A stretch of DNA of 64,000 nucleotides from contig NZ_CP009048.1 in the NCBI RefSeq assembly GCF_000746525.1, positions 3,909,501 through 3,973,500 of the forward strand. Reading direction: 5' to 3'. The position numbers and the translations under genes are program-made. Positions 29,483 through 38,880 of the stretch are shown here, one piece after another. The notes below the pieces were generated by a model. The model was given only the letters and a program-made list of their open reading frames with translations, did no database searches and had not been told where the DNA came from. This DNA comes from Pseudomonas alkylphenolica. Its GTDB lineage: Bacteria; Pseudomonadota; Gammaproteobacteria; Pseudomonadales; Pseudomonadaceae. Position 1 is the first letter of the stretch. Each line of letters starts with the position of its first letter.

Positions 29483-29947
29483 TCAGCGCACGGTAAAACG
29501 CTGCTCGGCGAGCAGACGGTCACCCTGAAAGACCATGAAATGCCATTGCCCCGGCACTACTTCGTGGTTTTCAGTGAACTCGTAAGCCATGACATCCTGG
29601 GCCGCCCCAGGCACCAGCTTCTGCACCACTTCGAATTTGTCGTGGCGTTTGCCATCCGGCGTGCGCACCCCAGGGGTGAAGTACAACAGGGTCAGCGGCG
29701 TGTCGTCCGCCACTTTGCCTTCCAGACGGTAACGCATGCCAAACTTGCTGCCCAGGCGCGCCGGAATCTGGTCGGTGGACTGGATAGTCTGGTTGCTCTG
29801 GGTCAGCACCCGCTCACCGGGCTGAAAATTCTGGTGACGGGTTTCAAACAGGCCATATTCAATCGGGCCTTCGACCCGGACCTCTGCACCGGCCAGGCCA
29901 CTGACCAGCAAAAGCCCGCACACCGCACTGAAACGACTGAAAAACAT
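29483..29947 (-). CDS. DUF3859 domain exported protein
   Basis: A 154-residue protein with a signal peptide (FSRFSAVCGLLLVSGLAGA, cleavage about residue 20) and a single beta-rich domain that matches DUF3859 (IEYGLFET, GKRHDKFEVVQKLVPG, GQWHFMVFQGDRLLAEQ). Role unknown. The ATG at 29947 has GGAGTG upstream; the longer reading frame to 30457 runs into the next gene's opposite frame and is rejected. Confidence 0.82.
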   Translation of the reverse strand: MFFSRFSAVCGLLLVSGLAGAEVRVEGPIEYGLFETRHQNFQPGERVLTQSNQTIQSTDQIPARLGSKFGMRYRLEGKVADDTPLTLLYFTPGVRTPDGKRHDKFEVVQKLVPGAAQDVMAYEFTENHEVVPGQWHFMVFQGDRLLAEQRFTVR

Positions 29948-30032
29948 GATGCACTCCATCAGGATTGATGGCGGCAGGCTATGACGCTGGCATGACAGAC
30001 TGATGACAACTGCACATCCGACAGCGGCGTCC

Positions 30033-31037
30033 CTAGCGTTGTTTCGGCAATACCGCGAGAAAATTGTCCCGCGCAACCTTCTGCGCCACATCCGCTGGCA
30101 AGGCATCGAGGAAAGGGTCGAAGCCGTGCAACTGCTCACCCAGGCTGTCGAACCGTCCGACCACGTCAGAGCCGAGCATGAAGCGCTCCGGGAAGCGTTT
30201 GACCAGCGCCAGCCACTCAGCCCTGGGTTTGCCCTGCTCGTCCAGCAGATAAGGCTGCAGGACGCTCCAGGACAGATCGATGTACACGTTGGGATAGGAC
30301 TCGAGCAGACGCGACAGGGTCGGCAGGAGGAAATCCAGCCGGGTCTGGTGACGGTGGATTTCCATGCTGCTGCCGGCATGCGCCCAGATGAAGCGGGTGT
30401 GCGGATGATTGCGCAACGGCTCTTCGATTTCGGCCAGGTACAGTGGATTGCGCTCACGCTTGGAGGTGATGTTGGAATGGATCAACACCGGCAGGTCCTG
30501 CTCGGCCGCCAGATGATAGATACGGGTCATGGCTTCGTTGTTGGCCCGTGGCGTATCGCCGCTGGTCAGCGCCGTCAGATCGTCATGCCGGGTAAAGACT
30601 TCACCAATGCCCTGCCAGAGCCCGGGGTACAGGTCGAGCATCCGCTCGATATGCGCCACTGCATTCTTGTCCACCGGGTTGAAGCCGGTCAGGAACGGAT
30701 GAAAGCGCTGACGCTGCCTGGGTTCGAGTTTTTCCAATGCAGCGGCGACGTAGATATCGGTGGCGCTGTACCAATAGGCATCGGCATCGTCACCGGCGTA
30801 ATAGCGCGGGCGTTTGGGTTCATCCTCGTGCCATTTTTTCGCCACCGCCACACCGGAGATCATCGACTGATCGATACGCGCCTGGTCCATGGCCTCGAGC
30901 AATGCATCCATGCCTTCGCTTTCCTGAAAGAAGTCTACGTAGTGCAGGTGTGCATCGCTGTAGCGGTACTCCCGCGCCTGCACGCTTTGCAGGGTCAACC
31001 CCAGCAACACGATCCAGCCCAGACTTCTGGCAAACAT
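30033..31037 (-). CDS. Exported amidohydrolase family protein
   Basis: A 334-residue protein with a signal peptide ending near LQSVQA. The body is a TIM-barrel amidohydrolase with the metal-binding HxH in SDAHLHYVDF, further candidate ligands in PVLIHSNITS and FIWAHAGSS, and Asp in FMLGSDVVG. This set resembles the amidohydrolase_2 group. The substrate is not predictable. Divergent from the pirin gene and 85 nt upstream of the DUF3859 gene on the same strand. Confidence 0.87.
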   Translation of the reverse strand: MFARSLGWIVLLGLTLQSVQAREYRYSDAHLHYVDFFQESEGMDALLEAMDQARIDQSMISGVAVAKKWHEDEPKRPRYYAGDDADAYWYSATDIYVAAALEKLEPRQRQRFHPFLTGFNPVDKNAVAHIERMLDLYPGLWQGIGEVFTRHDDLTALTSGDTPRANNEAMTRIYHLAAEQDLPVLIHSNITSKRERNPLYLAEIEEPLRNHPHTRFIWAHAGSSMEIHRHQTRLDFLLPTLSRLLESYPNVYIDLSWSVLQPYLLDEQGKPRAEWLALVKRFPERFMLGSDVVGRFDSLGEQLHGFDPFLDALPADVAQKVARDNFLAVLPKQR

Positions 31038-31152
31038 TGTGTATTCCTTGTTGGCGATTCAGACAGGGTAGACCGGTCAAGCCGCAGTGCAGTTCAGACG
31101 CTGCCTGTAACAGGTTATGCTCAAGCTCATCATCCCCGGCCTGGAGCCCACC

Positions 31153-32013
31153 GTGAGCCATCCCCTGGTCATCCGCCCTCGCGCCGAATCCGTCGAAGGC
31201 CAACCGATCCTGCGCCCCCTGCCGTCGGCACAATGTCGCAGTGTCGGACCGTTCGTGTTCTTCGATCACATGCTCGAAACCGATTACACCGCCGGCAATG
31301 GCGTGAACATTCGCCAACATCCACATATCGGCCTTTCTACCCTCACCTACCTGTTCGAAGGCGAGATCCTGCACAAGGACAGCCTTGGCTCGGATCAACG
31401 GGTCAAGGCCGGGGACGTCAGCTGGATGACCGCGGGTAGCGCCATTGCCCATGTCGAGCGCACGCCGGCAGACCTGCTGGAAAAGGGTTCACGCCTGCAT
31501 GGCCTGCAAGTCTGGCTGGCGTCTCCCAAAGACAAGGAACAGGGGCCCGGACATTACAGCCACCACCCGGCTGCAACCCTGCCGGTCAGCGATAGTCTGG
31601 GCGTGAACATCCGTATGATTGCCGGTAGCGGCTTCTGCCTGATGTCTCCGGTGCCGGTGCTGTCGCCGACCCTCTATGCCCTGGTGCAGATGCAGGCTGC
31701 GACTACCCTGACCATCCCCAATGAGCATGCCGAGCGCGCACTGTATGTAATGGACGGTGAAGTGAGCCTCAACGACGAAACCGTCGAGCCCCACAGCCTG
31801 GTGGTATTACCCGAAGGCGAGGAAATGAGTTTGTATGCTGACAGTGAGAGCCGCCTGGTGCTGTTCGGCGGCGCAGCCCTGGACGGGCCACGGCGGATGA
31901 ACTGGAACTTCGTGGCCAGTGATCCGGCGCTGATCGAGCAGGCCCGGGCGCGCTGGGCGGCTGGTGATTGGCCGACGGTGCCGGGGGAAAGCGAGCGGAT
32001 CGAGTTGCCTTGA
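31153..32013 (+). CDS. Pirin family protein
   Basis: A 286-residue bicupin of the pirin family, whose members bind a metal and include quercetinases and redox-sensing co-regulators. The N-terminal cupin shows the metal-site region HPHIGLSTLTYLFEGE, with a further His in GSAIAHVERTP; the second cupin covers about 165-260. A GTG at 31153 with GGAG six to nine bases upstream is preferred and gives the family N-terminus SHPLVIRPRA. An ATG at 31117 would add 12 residues. Cytosolic; target unknown. Confidence 0.88.
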   Translation: MSHPLVIRPRAESVEGQPILRPLPSAQCRSVGPFVFFDHMLETDYTAGNGVNIRQHPHIGLSTLTYLFEGEILHKDSLGSDQRVKAGDVSWMTAGSAIAHVERTPADLLEKGSRLHGLQVWLASPKDKEQGPGHYSHHPAATLPVSDSLGVNIRMIAGSGFCLMSPVPVLSPTLYALVQMQAATTLTIPNEHAERALYVMDGEVSLNDETVEPHSLVVLPEGEEMSLYADSESRLVLFGGAALDGPRRMNWNFVASDPALIEQARARWAAGDWPTVPGESERIELP

Positions 32014-32018
32014 AATTG

Positions 32019-32083
32019 ATCGCGGGGCAAGCCCGCTCCCACAGAGTTTTCGCTATCCCGGTGGGAGCGGGCTTGTCCCGCGA
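32019..32083. repeat. REP-type inverted repeat
   Basis: Same unit as at 27657 (GCGGGGCAAGCCCGCTCCCA and inverted partner GGGAGCGGGCTTGTCCCGCG), lying between the convergent pirin and dienelactone hydrolase genes. Confidence 0.85.
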
Positions 32084-32088
32084 AGCTG

Positions 32089-32814
32089 TCAGACTTTGAA
32101 CACATCATCCAGCAAGTTATACATCGCCCGGAACGCGCGCTTGGAGGTTTTGGCGTCGTACTTCATCTTGCCCGGCATGTTCGCTGCGGTATCAGTGAAC
32201 GAGTGCACCGCGCCACCGTAGCTGATCAATTGCCAATCGACCTTGGCCGCGTCCATCTCGGCCTCGAAGGCCGGCAATTGCTCCTTGGGCACAAACGGGT
32301 CAGCCGCACCGTGCAATACCAGCATCGATGCCTTGACCTTGCCCTCCTGCGCCGGCAACGGGGTGTCGAGCGTGCCATGGAAAGACACTGCCGCCAGCAG
32401 GCGTGCATCTTCACGGGCCAACTCCAACGCACAGCATCCGCCAAAGCAGAAGCCGAAGGTGCCCAGCTTGGCTGGCTCCAGCACCGCCTTCGATTGCCCC
32501 AGCAACTGATCCAGCGCCGCTTTCATGCGTTTACGCAGCTCAACCCGGTCATTCTTCAGCGGCATCATCGCCGCACCGGCTTCATCCATGTTCGACGGTC
32601 GCAGGGTCTGCCCGTAGATATCGGCGAGCAGCACCACATACCCCTGGGCGGCAACCTCGCGGGCAATCCGCTCGGCGCCTTCGCCGACCCCCATCCAGTT
32701 TGGCGCCATCAGCAAACCAGGCTGCTCCTTGGCACCCTGGGTATAGAACAAACGACTCTCATAGGCTTTGCCGGCAACATGATAGACCAGCGATTCGACG
32801 GTAACCTTGCTCAT
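32089..32814 (-). CDS. Dienelactone hydrolase family protein
   Basis: A 241-residue alpha/beta-hydrolase of the dienelactone hydrolase family. The nucleophile is Cys in GFCFGG, with Asp in HGAADPFVP and His in YGGAVHSFTD. Classical members open dienelactone in chlorocatechol degradation, but no such pathway is nearby and many relatives are general-purpose. GGAGGAG precedes the ATG. Monocistronic by position, with a terminator of htpG just upstream. Confidence 0.9.
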   Translation of the reverse strand: MSKVTVESLVYHVAGKAYESRLFYTQGAKEQPGLLMAPNWMGVGEGAERIAREVAAQGYVVLLADIYGQTLRPSNMDEAGAAMMPLKNDRVELRKRMKAALDQLLGQSKAVLEPAKLGTFGFCFGGCCALELAREDARLLAAVSFHGTLDTPLPAQEGKVKASMLVLHGAADPFVPKEQLPAFEAEMDAAKVDWQLISYGGAVHSFTDTAANMPGKMKYDAKTSKRAFRAMYNLLDDVFKV

Positions 32815-32833
32815 GCACTCCTCCTTGCACCAT

Positions 32834-32857
32834 GAAAAAAGCCCGCCGAAGCGGGCT
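32834..32857 (-). terminator. Rho-independent terminator of htpG
   Basis: On the minus strand AGCCCGC-TTCG-GCGGGCT is followed by TTTTTC, 14 nt after the htpG stop. Confidence 0.9.
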
Positions 32858-32870
32858 TTCCTGAGTCTAC

Positions 32871-34775
32871 TTAAGCCGACAATTCGACCAGCAGCTTGTT
32901 CAGGCGACGAACGTACGCCGCCGGGTCCTTCAAGCTGTCACCTGCCGCCAGTGCGGCCTGATCGAAGAGGATGTGCGAGAAGTCTGCGAAACGGTCTTCG
33001 CTCTGCTCGTTGTCCAGCTTCTCGATCAGCGGGTGACCCGGGTTGAATTCGAAGATCGGCTTGGAGTCCGGCACCTTCTGCCCGCTGGCTTCGAGGATCT
33101 GGCGCATCTGCAGGCCGAGGTCCTGTTCACCAATGGCCAGGATCGCTGGCGAGTCGGTCAGGCGGTGCGATACCCGCACTTCGCTGACGTTTTCGCCCAA
33201 GGCGGCTTTCAGACGCTCAACCAGGCCTTCCTTCTCCTTGGCGACTTCTTCCTGGGCTTTCTTGTCCTCTTCGGAGTCCAGCTTGCCCAGGTCCAGATCG
33301 CCACGGGCGACGTCGACGAAGTTCTTGCCGTCGAATTCGCTCAGGTAGCTCATCAGCCACTCGTCGATACGATCGGTCAGCAGCAGCACTTCGATGCCTT
33401 TCTTGCGGAAGACTTCCAGGTGCGGGCTGTTCTTGACCTGCGCGTAGGATTCGCCGGTGAGGAAGTAGATCTTGTCCTGACCTTCCTTGGCACGGGCCAG
33501 GTAGTCGGCCAGGGACACGCTCTGCTCGCCGCTGTCGTCGCTGGTGGAGGCAAAACGCAGCAGGCCGGCAATCTTCTCTTTGTTGGCGAAGTCTTCGGCC
33601 GGACCTTCCTTCATCACCTGACCGAAGTTTTTCCAGAAGCCCTTGTACTGCTCAGGCTCGTTCTTGGCCAGCTTCTCGAGCATGTCCAGCACGCGCTTGG
33701 TCAGCGCCGATTTCATCGAGTCGATGATCGGGTCTTTCTGCAGGATTTCCCGCGAAACGTTCAGCGACAGGTCGTTGGAATCGACCACACCCTTGATGAA
33801 GCGCAGGTACAGCGGCAGGAACGACTCGGCCTGGTCCATGACGAACACGCGCTGAACATAGAGCTTCAGGCCGCGTGGTGCTTCACGCTGGTACAGGTCA
33901 AACGGTGCACGCGCAGGCACGTACAGCAGCGAGTTGTACTCAAGCTTGCCTTCGACCTTGTTGTGGCTCCAGGCCAGCGGGTTCTCGAAGTCGTGACCGA
34001 TGTGCTTGTAGAACTCCTGGTATTCCTCGTCCTTGATCTCGGTACGCGGACGGGTCCACAGGGCACTGGCACGGTTGACGGTTTCCCACTCTACCGCTGG
34101 TTTCTCTTCGCCTTCAGCGGCTTCGACCTGTTTTGGCAGCTCGATCGGCAAGGCGATGTGGTCGGAGTATTTCTTGATGATGTTGCGCAGACGCCAGCCG
34201 TCGGCAAACTCTTCTTCATCCTTTTTCAGGTGCAGGACGATACGGGTGCCGCGCTCGGCCTTGTCGATGGTGGCAACGTCGAATTCGCCTTCGCCCTTGG
34301 AGGACCAGTGCACGCCTTCAGCGGCCGGTGCGCCGGCACGACGACTGAACACATCGACCTTGTCGGCGACGATGAAGGCCGAGTAGAAGCCCACGCCGAA
34401 CTGACCGATCAGGTGCGAGTCTTTCTTCTGGTCACCGGTAAGGTGCTTCATGAAGTCGGCAGTGCCGGACTTGGCGATGGTGCCCAGGTGAGTGATCACG
34501 TCCTCACGGCTCATGCCGATGCCGTTGTCTTCGAGGGTGACAGTTTTGGCGTCTTTGTCGAAGCTGACGCGAATCTTCAGCTCGGCGCCGCCTTCGAGCA
34601 GCTCAGGCTTGGCCAGGGCTTCGAAACGCAGCTTGTCGACCGCGTCGGAGGCGTTGGAAATCAGTTCGCGAAGGAAGATTTCCTTGTTCGAATACAGGGA
34701 ATGGATCATGAGGTGCAGCAGCTGCTTCACCTCGGTCTGGAAGCCCAGGGTTTCTTTTTGAGTTTCCACACTCAT
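32871..34775 (-). CDS. htpG: Chaperone protein HtpG (Hsp90)
   Basis: A 634-residue Hsp90. It assists the folding of client proteins in the cytosol with ATP. The N-terminal ATPase domain shows [22 protein letters not shown] and [11 protein letters not shown]; the middle domain has VSREILQ and client-binding segments; the C-terminal dimerisation domain lacks the eukaryotic MEEVD. The start [17 protein letters not shown] at 34775 is the family N-terminus. It is transcribed from a strong sigma-32 promoter (34863-34892). Confidence 0.97.
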   Translation of the reverse strand: MSVETQKETLGFQTEVKQLLHLMIHSLYSNKEIFLRELISNASDAVDKLRFEALAKPELLEGGAELKIRVSFDKDAKTVTLEDNGIGMSREDVITHLGTIAKSGTADFMKHLTGDQKKDSHLIGQFGVGFYSAFIVADKVDVFSRRAGAPAAEGVHWSSKGEGEFDVATIDKAERGTRIVLHLKKDEEEFADGWRLRNIIKKYSDHIALPIELPKQVEAAEGEEKPAVEWETVNRASALWTRPRTEIKDEEYQEFYKHIGHDFENPLAWSHNKVEGKLEYNSLLYVPARAPFDLYQREAPRGLKLYVQRVFVMDQAESFLPLYLRFIKGVVDSNDLSLNVSREILQKDPIIDSMKSALTKRVLDMLEKLAKNEPEQYKGFWKNFGQVMKEGPAEDFANKEKIAGLLRFASTSDDSGEQSVSLADYLARAKEGQDKIYFLTGESYAQVKNSPHLEVFRKKGIEVLLLTDRIDEWLMSYLSEFDGKNFVDVARGDLDLGKLDSEEDKKAQEEVAKEKEGLVERLKAALGENVSEVRVSHRLTDSPAILAIGEQDLGLQMRQILEASGQKVPDSKPIFEFNPGHPLIEKLDNEQSEDRFADFSHILFDQAALAAGDSLKDPAAYVRRLNKLLVELSA

Positions 34776-34862
34776 GGTCTTCAACACTCCAATCTGATGG
34801 CAGTTGTCGCTCGGCAGGCGGGCACTACGGCCCGGGCCTGCTTTCACGGCGGGATGTCATGC

Positions 34863-34892
34863 AGATGGGGGCGCGAGAAACTATTTCAAGGG
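34863..34892 (-). promoter_or_regulatory. Sigma-32 heat-shock promoter of htpG
   Basis: Minus strand CCCTTGAAA (34884-34892), 13 nt, CCCCATCT (34863-34870), nearly identical to the RpoH consensus. The -35 overlaps the 3' end and stop codon of the preceding thioesterase gene. The start site is about 80 nt before the htpG ATG. Confidence 0.88.
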
Positions 34893-35342
34893 CGCATTGA
34901 TTTCTTCGATCTTGAAATGCGCCCGCGCGGTGGCAATCGGCTCATCCTGGTTGCCCTGCCAGGCGTTGATCGCAACGTTGGTCACCCGCCGCCCCTGGCG
35001 CCAGAGCTGGCAGCGGGCGTAGGTGTCGCGAAAATGTCCGGCGCGCAGGTAATCGATGGAAAAATCGATGATCTTCGGAATCGTCGCGCTCTCGGTGAAA
35101 ATCAGCAGGTACAGTGCCGCCGACAGCTCCATGAAACCGGCAATCACACCGCCATGGATGGCGGGCAGCAACGGATTGCCGATGTTGTCCTTGTTAGCCG
35201 GCAAACAAAACAGCAAATCGTCGCCCTGACGGCTGCACTGGATACCGATCAATCCCGCATACGGGATCAGCTGCAATAGCGGCTGGTAGTTTCCTTGTGC
35301 GTGAGCCTCACGCAATTGCTGATGCACATGAGGAGGAATCAT
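34881..35342 (-). CDS. PaaI-type thioesterase
   Basis: A 153-residue hotdog-fold thioesterase. The HGGVIAGFMELSAALYL segment is the typical PaaI/YigI-like active-site helix, preceded by IGNPLLPAIHGG. It likely hydrolyses acyl-CoA esters, perhaps to clear stalled intermediates. GGGGAG lies upstream of the ATG, and the start overlaps the stop of the next upstream thioesterase by ATGA. Confidence 0.88.
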   Translation of the reverse strand: MIPPHVHQQLREAHAQGNYQPLLQLIPYAGLIGIQCSRQGDDLLFCLPANKDNIGNPLLPAIHGGVIAGFMELSAALYLLIFTESATIPKIIDFSIDYLRAGHFRDTYARCQLWRQGRRVTNVAINAWQGNQDEPIATARAHFKIEEINAPLK

Positions 35343-35815
35343 TGCGCACTCCCCTTCAGCGCATTGCCAAAGTTCAGCCCGCCCTTCACGCCTTTGCCCA
35401 AGCGCATGAAGGTGCCGACCACCTGGGCAATCGGCTGCTCGGGATCGTCCTGATAGGCCATGCCGCGGGTAAAGATCACATCGCGGGTCACCCGGTAGCA
35501 GTGGGCGTGGCCGTAGATGTCCAGTCCGGCTTTGGCCGGGTGCATGTAGTCGATGCGCAGATCGAGGGTCGGACAGACTTCGAACTCAGACAGCGCACAG
35601 AGTGTGGCCATGCCGCAGGTGGTGTCCATCAGGGTGGTCAAGGCACCTCCGTGAATGGCGCCGGTCTGGGGATTACCGACGATCTTCGTCGAATACGGCA
35701 GCAACAGGGTCATGCCCTGTGCATCGGCGTGCTGTACTCGCATCTGTAATATCTGGCAATGACGCAAGGCACCGAGGAATCGCTCGGCCATGGCCATCAA
35801 TGCAGTCTCACTCAT
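35339..35815 (-). CDS. PaaI-type thioesterase
   Basis: A 158-residue hotdog-fold thioesterase, with IVGNPQTGAIHGGALTTLMD as the active-site region and DLRIDYMHPAKAG. Paralogous in fold to the product of the overlapping downstream gene; such tandem pairs may form a heterodimer or act on different acyl chains. The start MSETALMAMAERF at 35815 is preferred over 35884 because AAGGA precedes it and the fold begins there. Confidence 0.87.
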   Translation of the reverse strand: MSETALMAMAERFLGALRHCQILQMRVQHADAQGMTLLLPYSTKIVGNPQTGAIHGGALTTLMDTTCGMATLCALSEFEVCPTLDLRIDYMHPAKAGLDIYGHAHCYRVTRDVIFTRGMAYQDDPEQPIAQVVGTFMRLGKGVKGGLNFGNALKGSAQ

Positions 35816-35971
35816 ATCATTAAGGTCCTTGTGGTTATCAAGACAATGCACAAGCCTAGAAAAAAGTCTATATAGATCTGACACTTATATATCTGTAATG
35901 TAGGCGGAACTTCTGTCCGTTACTTGAGCTCAAAGGAACAAGTAACTTATTTCCCCAAGGAGAAACACCCC

Positions 35972-36238
35972 ATGCGTAAACCTTTTGCTTTTGCCGTAAT
36001 GCTGGCCGCCGCTCTGGGTCTCGCTGCTTGCGATAAAGCCAGCGAAGACAAGGCTCAAGATGCTGCGCAACACACCGAGAACGCCCAGCAGAAGATGGAC
36101 GAAGCTCAGGATAAAGTGAACGAGGCCGCAAAAGAAAACGCTGAAGCCGCCAAAGACAGTGCTGAAGCGCAACAGAAAGCCGCTGAAGAAGCTGCTAAAG
36201 AAGCTGCTCCAGTTGCTCCAGCCGAGCCTGCCAAGTAA
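35972..36238 (+). CDS. Small Ala/Lys/Glu-rich lipoprotein
   Basis: An 88-residue predicted lipoprotein. The signal peptide FAFAVMLAAALGLAAC ends in the lipobox LAAC, so Cys17 is probably acylated. The mature part is a single long charged amphipathic helix rich in Ala, Lys, Glu and Asp (repeats such as AAKENAEAAKDSAEAQ) with an APVAPAEPAK tail. It resembles Lpp-like or OprI-like helical lipoproteins in character, but no homology is shown. AAGGAG precedes the ATG and a strong terminator follows. Confidence 0.8.
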   Translation: MRKPFAFAVMLAAALGLAACDKASEDKAQDAAQHTENAQQKMDEAQDKVNEAAKENAEAAKDSAEAQQKAAEEAAKEAAPVAPAEPAK

Positions 36239-36258
36239 GCAAGCACCCTGGAACGAAA

Positions 36259-36286
36259 AAAACCCGACATTTGTCGGGTTTTTTTA
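36259..36286. terminator. Bidirectional rho-independent terminator
   Basis: AACCCGACA and TGTCGGGTT with flanking A and T runs, between the convergent lipoprotein and DUF599 genes. Confidence 0.93.
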
Positions 36287-36312
36287 TACTTGGCCAATTC
36301 CGCTTTAACGAT

Positions 36313-37056
36313 TCAGTTAACAGCGGTTTCTTTACTCGCATCCACCACCGGCGCTTCGGTCGGGGTATATACCATCACATCCAGCACATCGGAGTGAAAC
36401 TCACGCCGGTACAGTACCAGGACAACCCCGGCACTCATCAGCATGAACAACCAGGGGCTGATAAACCAACTGAGCATGGCCATGCCGAAATAATAAGAAC
36501 GCAAGCCGAAGTTGAACTGGTTGGCAGCCATGGAGATGACCCGGGCGGCACGCTGGGCGAATGCCTTGCGCTCCATCTCAGTGACATGCCGTTCACCGAT
36601 CATCGGTGCCGAGCCCACCAGCACTGCGGCAAAGTTGTACTGACGCATGCACCAGCTGAAGGTGAAAAAGGCATAGACAAACACCGTGGCCAGGCACAGC
36701 AGTTTGATTTCCGACATGCCCTGGGTTGCCTGCTGGACCAGCGGCAGGTCCGCCAGTAGTGATACAGCGCGATCCGAAGCACCGAGTACGGTGAGGATAC
36801 CGGCAAGGATGATCAACGTGCTGGAGGCAAAGAACGAGGCGTTACGCTCCAGGTTGGCGATCACGCTGGCATCGGCGATACGGTTGTCACGCATCAGCAT
36901 GCGGCGCATCCAGTCTTCGCGGTACAGGTGCAGCACGCTGGCCAGGCACGCAGTATCACGGCCCTTCCAGGTGGCATAGCGGGTATAGCCGCCCCAGCAG
37001 ACCACGAACCAGCAAGCCGCCAGCAGATGATTGAGATTACTTTGAATAAAGCTCAT
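36313..37056 (-). CDS. DUF599 membrane protein
   Basis: A 247-residue inner-membrane protein of the DUF599 family with about four to five membrane segments (LAACWFVVCWGGY; STLIILAGILTVLGA; IKLLCLATVFVYAFFTFSWCM; LRSYYFGMAMLSWFI). Function unknown. The start MSFIQSNLNHL at 37056 gives the family N-terminus; the in-frame extension to 37197 reaches into the REP repeat and is rejected. Confidence 0.87.
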   Translation of the reverse strand: MSFIQSNLNHLLAACWFVVCWGGYTRYATWKGRDTACLASVLHLYREDWMRRMLMRDNRIADASVIANLERNASFFASSTLIILAGILTVLGASDRAVSLLADLPLVQQATQGMSEIKLLCLATVFVYAFFTFSWCMRQYNFAAVLVGSAPMIGERHVTEMERKAFAQRAARVISMAANQFNFGLRSYYFGMAMLSWFISPWLFMLMSAGVVLVLYRREFHSDVLDVMVYTPTEAPVVDASKETAVN

Positions 37057-37143
37057 GCAAGGTCCCGGTAAAGAGGTTCGTGCACAGTAAAGCGCACTGA
37101 CCGGCTTTCGACGCTTGGCCGCAGAAAAAGACACGTTCGGTAA

Positions 37144-37206
37144 GAGCGGGCTTGCCCCACGATACGATGTAAGCGAGTGATTGCTGTCGCGGGGCAAGCC
37201 CGCTCC
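37144..37206. repeat. REP-type inverted repeat
   Basis: GAGCGGGCTTGCCCCACGAT and TGTCGCGGGGCAAGCCCGCTC in inverted orientation, downstream of brnQ and upstream of the DUF599 gene. One arm carries a C-to-A change in CCGCGAT. Confidence 0.8.
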
Positions 37207-37221
37207 TACCGCCGTACAAAC

Positions 37222-37253
37222 AAAAAGCCCCGCATCCTTGTGGATACGGGGCT
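37222..37253 (-). terminator. Rho-independent terminator of brnQ
   Basis: Minus strand AGCCCCGTATCC, loop ACAA, GGATGCGGGGCT, followed by TTTTTG. Confidence 0.85.
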
Positions 37254-37314
37254 CGGAATCTGCCCTGCCCGACGTGCTATGGCTTGTGGCCGACGTCAGG
37301 CATGCGGCTTATTC

Positions 37315-38628
37315 TCAGGCCAGCGCTTCGCGCGGCTTGCCCAGCATACGGTCACAAACTACTGCTACCGCCAGGGTCGCCACCGAAGGCACCAGCCAGG
37401 CCAGGCCCTGATCGCTCAGTGGCAGGTGGGCCAGGGCATCTGGCAGCAGGTGCGCCAGGGTGGTGCCCTTGATGGCGTCAACCATGCCAAACAGCAGCGA
37501 TACCAGCATCACCGGGGCCAGGATGCGTACCTGGGAGTTCCAAAGCTCTTTGCAGAAGCTCAGACCCACCACCACGATGCATGGCGGATAGATAGCGGTC
37601 AGCACCGGAATCGAGAACATGATCAGCTTGGTCAGGCCCAGGTTGGAGATCAGCAGCGAGAAGCCGCACAGGATCACCACCAGGGCGCGGTAGGACAATG
37701 GCAAAACCTGGCTGAAGTACTCGGCACAGGCGCACGTCAGGCCCACGGCGGTAACCAGACAAGCCAGCGCGATCAGCACAGCAAGGAATCCGCTGCCCAG
37801 GGAGCCAAAGGTGTGCTGCACATAAGCATGCAGAACCGCCGCACCGTTGGTAGCGCCGGCAGCAATTTCATGGCTGCTCGCGCCCAGACGGAACAGGCTG
37901 ATATACACCAGCGCCAGGCCGACACCGGCGATCAGGCCGGCGATGATGGCGTAACGGGTAATCAGCCTCGGCGACTCGACGCCACGGGAACGAATGGCAT
38001 TGACGATAACGATACCGAACACCAGCGCGCCGAGGGTATCCATGGTCAGGTAACCATTGATAAAGCCCTGGGAGAACGCCGATGCCTCATAGGCTGGCAG
38101 TGCGTCACCGCTGGTGCCGGCCGGCAGCATGAATGCGGCAATGCCCAGAGCGGCCAGGGCGATGATCTTCAGCGGCGCCAGGAAGCGGCCTACGGTATCG
38201 AGCAACTTGCCCGGGTACATGGACACGGCCAGCACTACCAGGAAGTACACCAGACTGTAGATGAACAGCGCCGTCGGGCTTTCGCCGGTCAGCGGCGCCA
38301 GGCCTACCTCAAACGACACCGTAGCGGTACGCGGGGTGGCGAACAGCGGGCCGACCGACAGGTAGCAGACAGCCGCAAGCAAACCACCGGCAATCTTACC
38401 GATAGGGCTGCTCAGCGCGTCCATGCCACCGCCAACTTTGGCCAGGGCGATAACCGTGATGACCGGCAGGCCAACTGCGGTGATCAGAAAGCCCAAGGCC
38501 GCCATCCACACATGCGGACCGGACTGCAGACCGACGATCGGAGGGAAGATGATATTGCCCGCACCGACGAACAACGCGAACGTCATAAAACCAAGCGCCA
38601 GGATGTCCTGGCCTTTCAACACTTTCAT
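37315..38628 (-). CDS. brnQ: Branched-chain amino acid transporter BrnQ
   Basis: A 437-residue sodium-coupled LIVCS symporter with about twelve membrane segments. It imports leucine, isoleucine and valine. The N-terminal [21 protein letters not shown] is characteristic, as is [17 protein letters not shown]. The start [10 protein letters not shown] at 38628 has only a weak ribosome site. A long 5' leader with two hairpins (38671-38751) may matter for control. Confidence 0.95.
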   Translation of the reverse strand: MKVLKGQDILALGFMTFALFVGAGNIIFPPIVGLQSGPHVWMAALGFLITAVGLPVITVIALAKVGGGMDALSSPIGKIAGGLLAAVCYLSVGPLFATPRTATVSFEVGLAPLTGESPTALFIYSLVYFLVVLAVSMYPGKLLDTVGRFLAPLKIIALAALGIAAFMLPAGTSGDALPAYEASAFSQGFINGYLTMDTLGALVFGIVIVNAIRSRGVESPRLITRYAIIAGLIAGVGLALVYISLFRLGASSHEIAAGATNGAAVLHAYVQHTFGSLGSGFLAVLIALACLVTAVGLTCACAEYFSQVLPLSYRALVVILCGFSLLISNLGLTKLIMFSIPVLTAIYPPCIVVVGLSFCKELWNSQVRILAPVMLVSLLFGMVDAIKGTTLAHLLPDALAHLPLSDQGLAWLVPSVATLAVAVVCDRMLGKPREALA

Positions 38629-38880
38629 TAAGGAAATACCACACTTCTGAAATCGGGATTTAGAGAGGGATTTCCCCTTGGGTGAGGGAAATATGTAGCC
38701 CGTCCGGATGAGACAAGCCCTTTAAAGCATGCCCGTGCCCTTTTGGGGCACCGACACGAAAGTGCGCACAGTGTAACCAAGTTGCACCAACAGCGCACCG
38801 GTGCCAGACAAGGTGTCCGATGAGCGCATCTGTTTGTCGCCTGGATGACAGCAATTCGGGTGTCACTTGGTAACACCCCC
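38629..38880. other. brnQ leader region with two hairpins; otherwise empty
   Basis: 252 bases separate the brnQ start from the REP repeat at 38881. On the brnQ strand two perfect stems occur: GTGCCC-CAAAA-GGGCAC (38735-38751) and TTTCCC-loop-GGGGAAA (38671-38691). No gene is seen in either direction. The stretch 38881-39010 holds the REP element and the sucD terminator. Confidence 0.5.

Noticed and set aside
29948..30457. Fusion of the DUF3859 protein with an upstream 170-residue segment
   Set aside because: The segment is the out-of-frame shadow of the amidohydrolase gene. A signal peptide and GGAGTG define the true start at 29947.
32973..35279. Open frame of 768 codons opposite htpG and a thioesterase
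   Set aside because: It runs across two certain genes and the htpG promoter, and its sequence is low-grade shadow coding.
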